Of a DNA stretch of 5,827 bases, positions 4,560-5,827 are shown piece by piece. A program made the translations under genes and the position numbers. The DNA comes from an uncultured Bacillota bacterium (lineage in GTDB: Bacteria; Bacillota; Clostridia; Peptostreptococcales; Anaerovoracaceae). The stretch's first letter is position 1, and every line of letters starts with the position of its first letter. The notes beneath the pieces were generated by a model. That model was not told the DNA's origin. It searched no databases and worked only from the letters and a program-made list of their open reading frames with translations. The DNA lies in assembly GCA_946408315.1 (NCBI GenBank), contig CAMJRV010000177.1:1-5827 (forward strand), in the 5' to 3' direction.

Positions 4560-5396
4560 TTGGATAAGATAATGGAAGAGGTTTCCCGGATCGGAATTGT
4601 GCCCGTCATCAAAATCAACGACGCCGGAAAGGCGGCAGACCTGGTCCAGGCGCTGAAACGAGGGGGAATACCCTGCGCCGAGGTGACGTTTCGGACGGCA
4701 GAAGCGGCAAAGGCGATTAAAAATATAACTGAAGCGGTAGAGGATGTGATCGTGGGAGCCGGAACGGTTACGACCGTCGAGCAGGTGGATCTTGCCCTGG
4801 AGTCGGGAGCAAAGTTTATCGTAGCGCCGGGCTTTAACGAGAAGATTGTGAAGTATTGCATGGAAAAAGGAGTGCCGGTTTTCCCGGGCGTTCAGACTCC
4901 TTCTGAAATAGAGCGGGCTATGGAGCTCGGCCTGAAGACGCTGAAATTTTTCCCTGCGGAGCAAAGCGGAGGCGTCGCTATGATAAAAGCGCTGTCCGGA
5001 CCGTACGGGGGAATTCGATTTATGCCTACGGGCGGAATCACGGAGGCCAACATCAACGACTATCTGGCTCTGGATTGCATTGCAGCCTGCGGAGGCAGCT
5101 TCATGGCAGAGCCTTCTCTGGTCGATGCCGGAAAGTATGATGAGATCGAACGGATTTCCAGAAAAGCGGTCGATAAAATTCTGGGACTGACGGTAAAAGA
5201 GATGGAATTCAAGCCCGGCGAAGCGGGCCGCATGGTGATCGGAACAAACCATGTGGGCAGAGCGATCTATCATCTGGAGCGCCGCGGAATTCAGTTTCAT
5301 TATGATACATTGAAAACGGATGAGAAGGGAAGGGCGGCCGCAGTCACTCTGCAGAGCGGAGCCGACGGAGTTGTCATCCAGCTTGTTAAGAATTAG
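4560..5396 (+). CDS. eda: KDPG/KHG aldolase (bifunctional Eda-type) with C-terminal extension
   Basis: A 278-residue cytoplasmic class I aldolase that splits 2-keto-3-deoxy-6-phosphogluconate to pyruvate and glyceraldehyde-3-phosphate, and probably also acts on 4-hydroxy-2-oxoglutarate. Residues 1-210 are the Eda TIM barrel. The E/R pair of AEVTFRT is E41 and R45, GAGTV is at 66-70, the Schiff-base lysine is K129 in LKFFPAE, and the phosphate-site PTGGI is at 156-160. Classical Eda is about 210 residues; here a tail of about 65 residues (212-278) is added, predicted as beta-alpha-beta-beta-beta and reminiscent of one glyoxalase/VOC half-module. The start is TTG, set by the strong SD. The kdgK SD overlaps its stop codon, so aldolase and kinase are cotranslated neighbours. 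Regulation is probably by the divergent IclR protein. Confidence 0.9.
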   Translation: MDKIMEEVSRIGIVPVIKINDAGKAADLVQALKRGGIPCAEVTFRTAEAAKAIKNITEAVEDVIVGAGTVTTVEQVDLALESGAKFIVAPGFNEKIVKYCMEKGVPVFPGVQTPSEIERAMELGLKTLKFFPAEQSGGVAMIKALSGPYGGIRFMPTGGITEANINDYLALDCIAACGGSFMAEPSLVDAGKYDEIERISRKAVDKILGLTVKEMEFKPGEAGRMVIGTNHVGRAIYHLERRGIQFHYDTLKTDEKGRAAAVTLQSGADGVVIQLVKN

Positions 5397-5406
5397 GAGG
5401 TACCAT

Positions 5407-5827
5407 ATGAAAAAGAGAGTGATCACATTCGGAGAAATCATGCTGCGTCTCGCGCCGGAAGGCTATGACCGGTTCACCCAGGCGGGGAGCTTCAAAGCCA
5501 CCTACGGCGGCGGAGAGGCCAATGTGGCGGTTTCCCTTGCCAATTTTGGAATGGACGCGGCGTTCGTAACAAAGCTGCCCAAGCATGAAATCGGGCAGAG
5601 TGCGGTGAACAGCCTTCGAGCGCTGGGCGTCGACACGAAATTGATCCTCCGGGGCGGCGACAGAGTCGGAATCTATTTTCTTGAAAAAGGAGCCTCCCAA
5701 AGGCCCTCCAAAGTCATATACGACAGAAAATATTCCGCGATCTCCATGGCGGAGGTCGGGGAGTTTGACTGGAACGAAATTTTTAAGGACGCCGGTTGGT
5801 TCCATTTTACTGGGATCACTCCCGCGC
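5407..5827 (+). CDS. kdgK: 2-keto-3-deoxygluconate kinase (PfkB family), 3' end outside the window
   Basis: The first 140 residues of a ribokinase-family kinase that phosphorylates 2-keto-3-deoxygluconate to KDPG, the substrate of the aldolase just upstream. The strand motif ITFGEIMLRL (6-15) and the sugar-binding YGGGEANVAVSLA (33-45) are the N-terminal PfkB hallmarks. VGIYFLEKG (87-95) with RPSKVIYDRKYSA (99-111) is characteristic of KDG kinases. The ATG at 5407 follows AGGAGG (5395-5400) by 6 nt, and that SD overlaps the aldolase stop codon (5394-5396). The C-terminal DTxGAGD catalytic motif lies beyond the window, so an intact active site cannot be confirmed. Another 2-keto sugar kinase is possible, but the pairing with Eda makes KdgK much the likeliest. 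Confidence 0.88.
   Translation, partial: MKKRVITFGEIMLRLAPEGYDRFTQAGSFKATYGGGEANVAVSLANFGMDAAFVTKLPKHEIGQSAVNSLRALGVDTKLILRGGDRVGIYFLEKGASQRPSKVIYDRKYSAISMAEVGEFDWNEIFKDAGWFHFTGITPA

Noticed and set aside
4406..4861. N-terminal 152-residue extension of the iclR frame
   Set aside because: It reads antisense through the aldolase gene and both promoters. The ATG at 4405 has a GGAGG and gives the normal IclR length.
4536..5441. Minus-strand 301-residue open frame antisense to the aldolase
   Set aside because: The plus strand encodes an unmistakable KDPG aldolase with all catalytic residues. The antisense frame has no recognisable motif.
1..5827. CRISPR array, mobile element, tRNA or rRNA
   Set aside because: No regularly spaced repeats with unique spacers, transposase, terminal inverted repeats or cloverleaf-like sequence was seen. 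Every long open region is accounted for by metabolic or regulatory genes.

Overview
The window looks like chromosomal DNA from an anaerobic Firmicute, most likely a clostridial gut-type organism. Three things suggest this: very strong AGGAGG-type ribosome binding sites, some of them overlapping the previous stop codon; AT-rich intergenic DNA next to moderately GC-rich genes; and protein sequences that fit Firmicute sugar-catabolism families. This taxonomic call is inference from style, since no phylogenetic marker is present.

Layout. Bases 1-338 are non-coding and AT-rich, and end in a sigma-A-type promoter (227-255) plus a leader dense in short repeats. Bases 339-3594 are a tight plus-strand gene run: a FrlC-like ketose-amine 3-epimerase, a FrlD-like PfkB kinase, and two consecutive GntR/UTRA regulators. 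The first two genes match the epimerase and 6-kinase of fructoselysine (Amadori compound) catabolism. The deglycase FrlB and a transporter are not in the window. A short convergent gap (3595-3637) holds a possible hairpin. Bases 3638-4405 on the minus strand encode an IclR/KdgR-type regulator. It is divergent from a second catabolic unit: a KDPG/KHG aldolase (4560-5396, TTG start, with a C-terminal extension) and a 2-keto-3-deoxygluconate kinase (5407 onward, cut by the window end).

How the genes work together. There are two modules side by side. In the Amadori module, epimerised or imported fructosamine would be phosphorylated by the FrlD-like kinase and needs a deglycase from elsewhere; the two GntR proteins are the obvious candidates to sense its sugar phosphate. 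In the KDG module, KdgK makes KDPG and the aldolase splits it to pyruvate and glyceraldehyde-3-phosphate, probably under the IclR protein.

The most notable non-coding structure is the 154-bp iclR-eda intergenic region. Two near-consensus promoters point away from each other and share one -35 hexamer, and each has a repeat element just after its predicted start site: a 21-bp palindrome on the aldolase side and a 10-bp tandem repeat on the iclR side. I found no CRISPR array, mobile element, tRNA or rRNA, and no clear evidence of a wholly new system. The points worth following are the regulatory architecture, the tandem GntR pair, the aldolase extension, and a three-copy 16-bp repeat that builds the frlD ribosome binding site.
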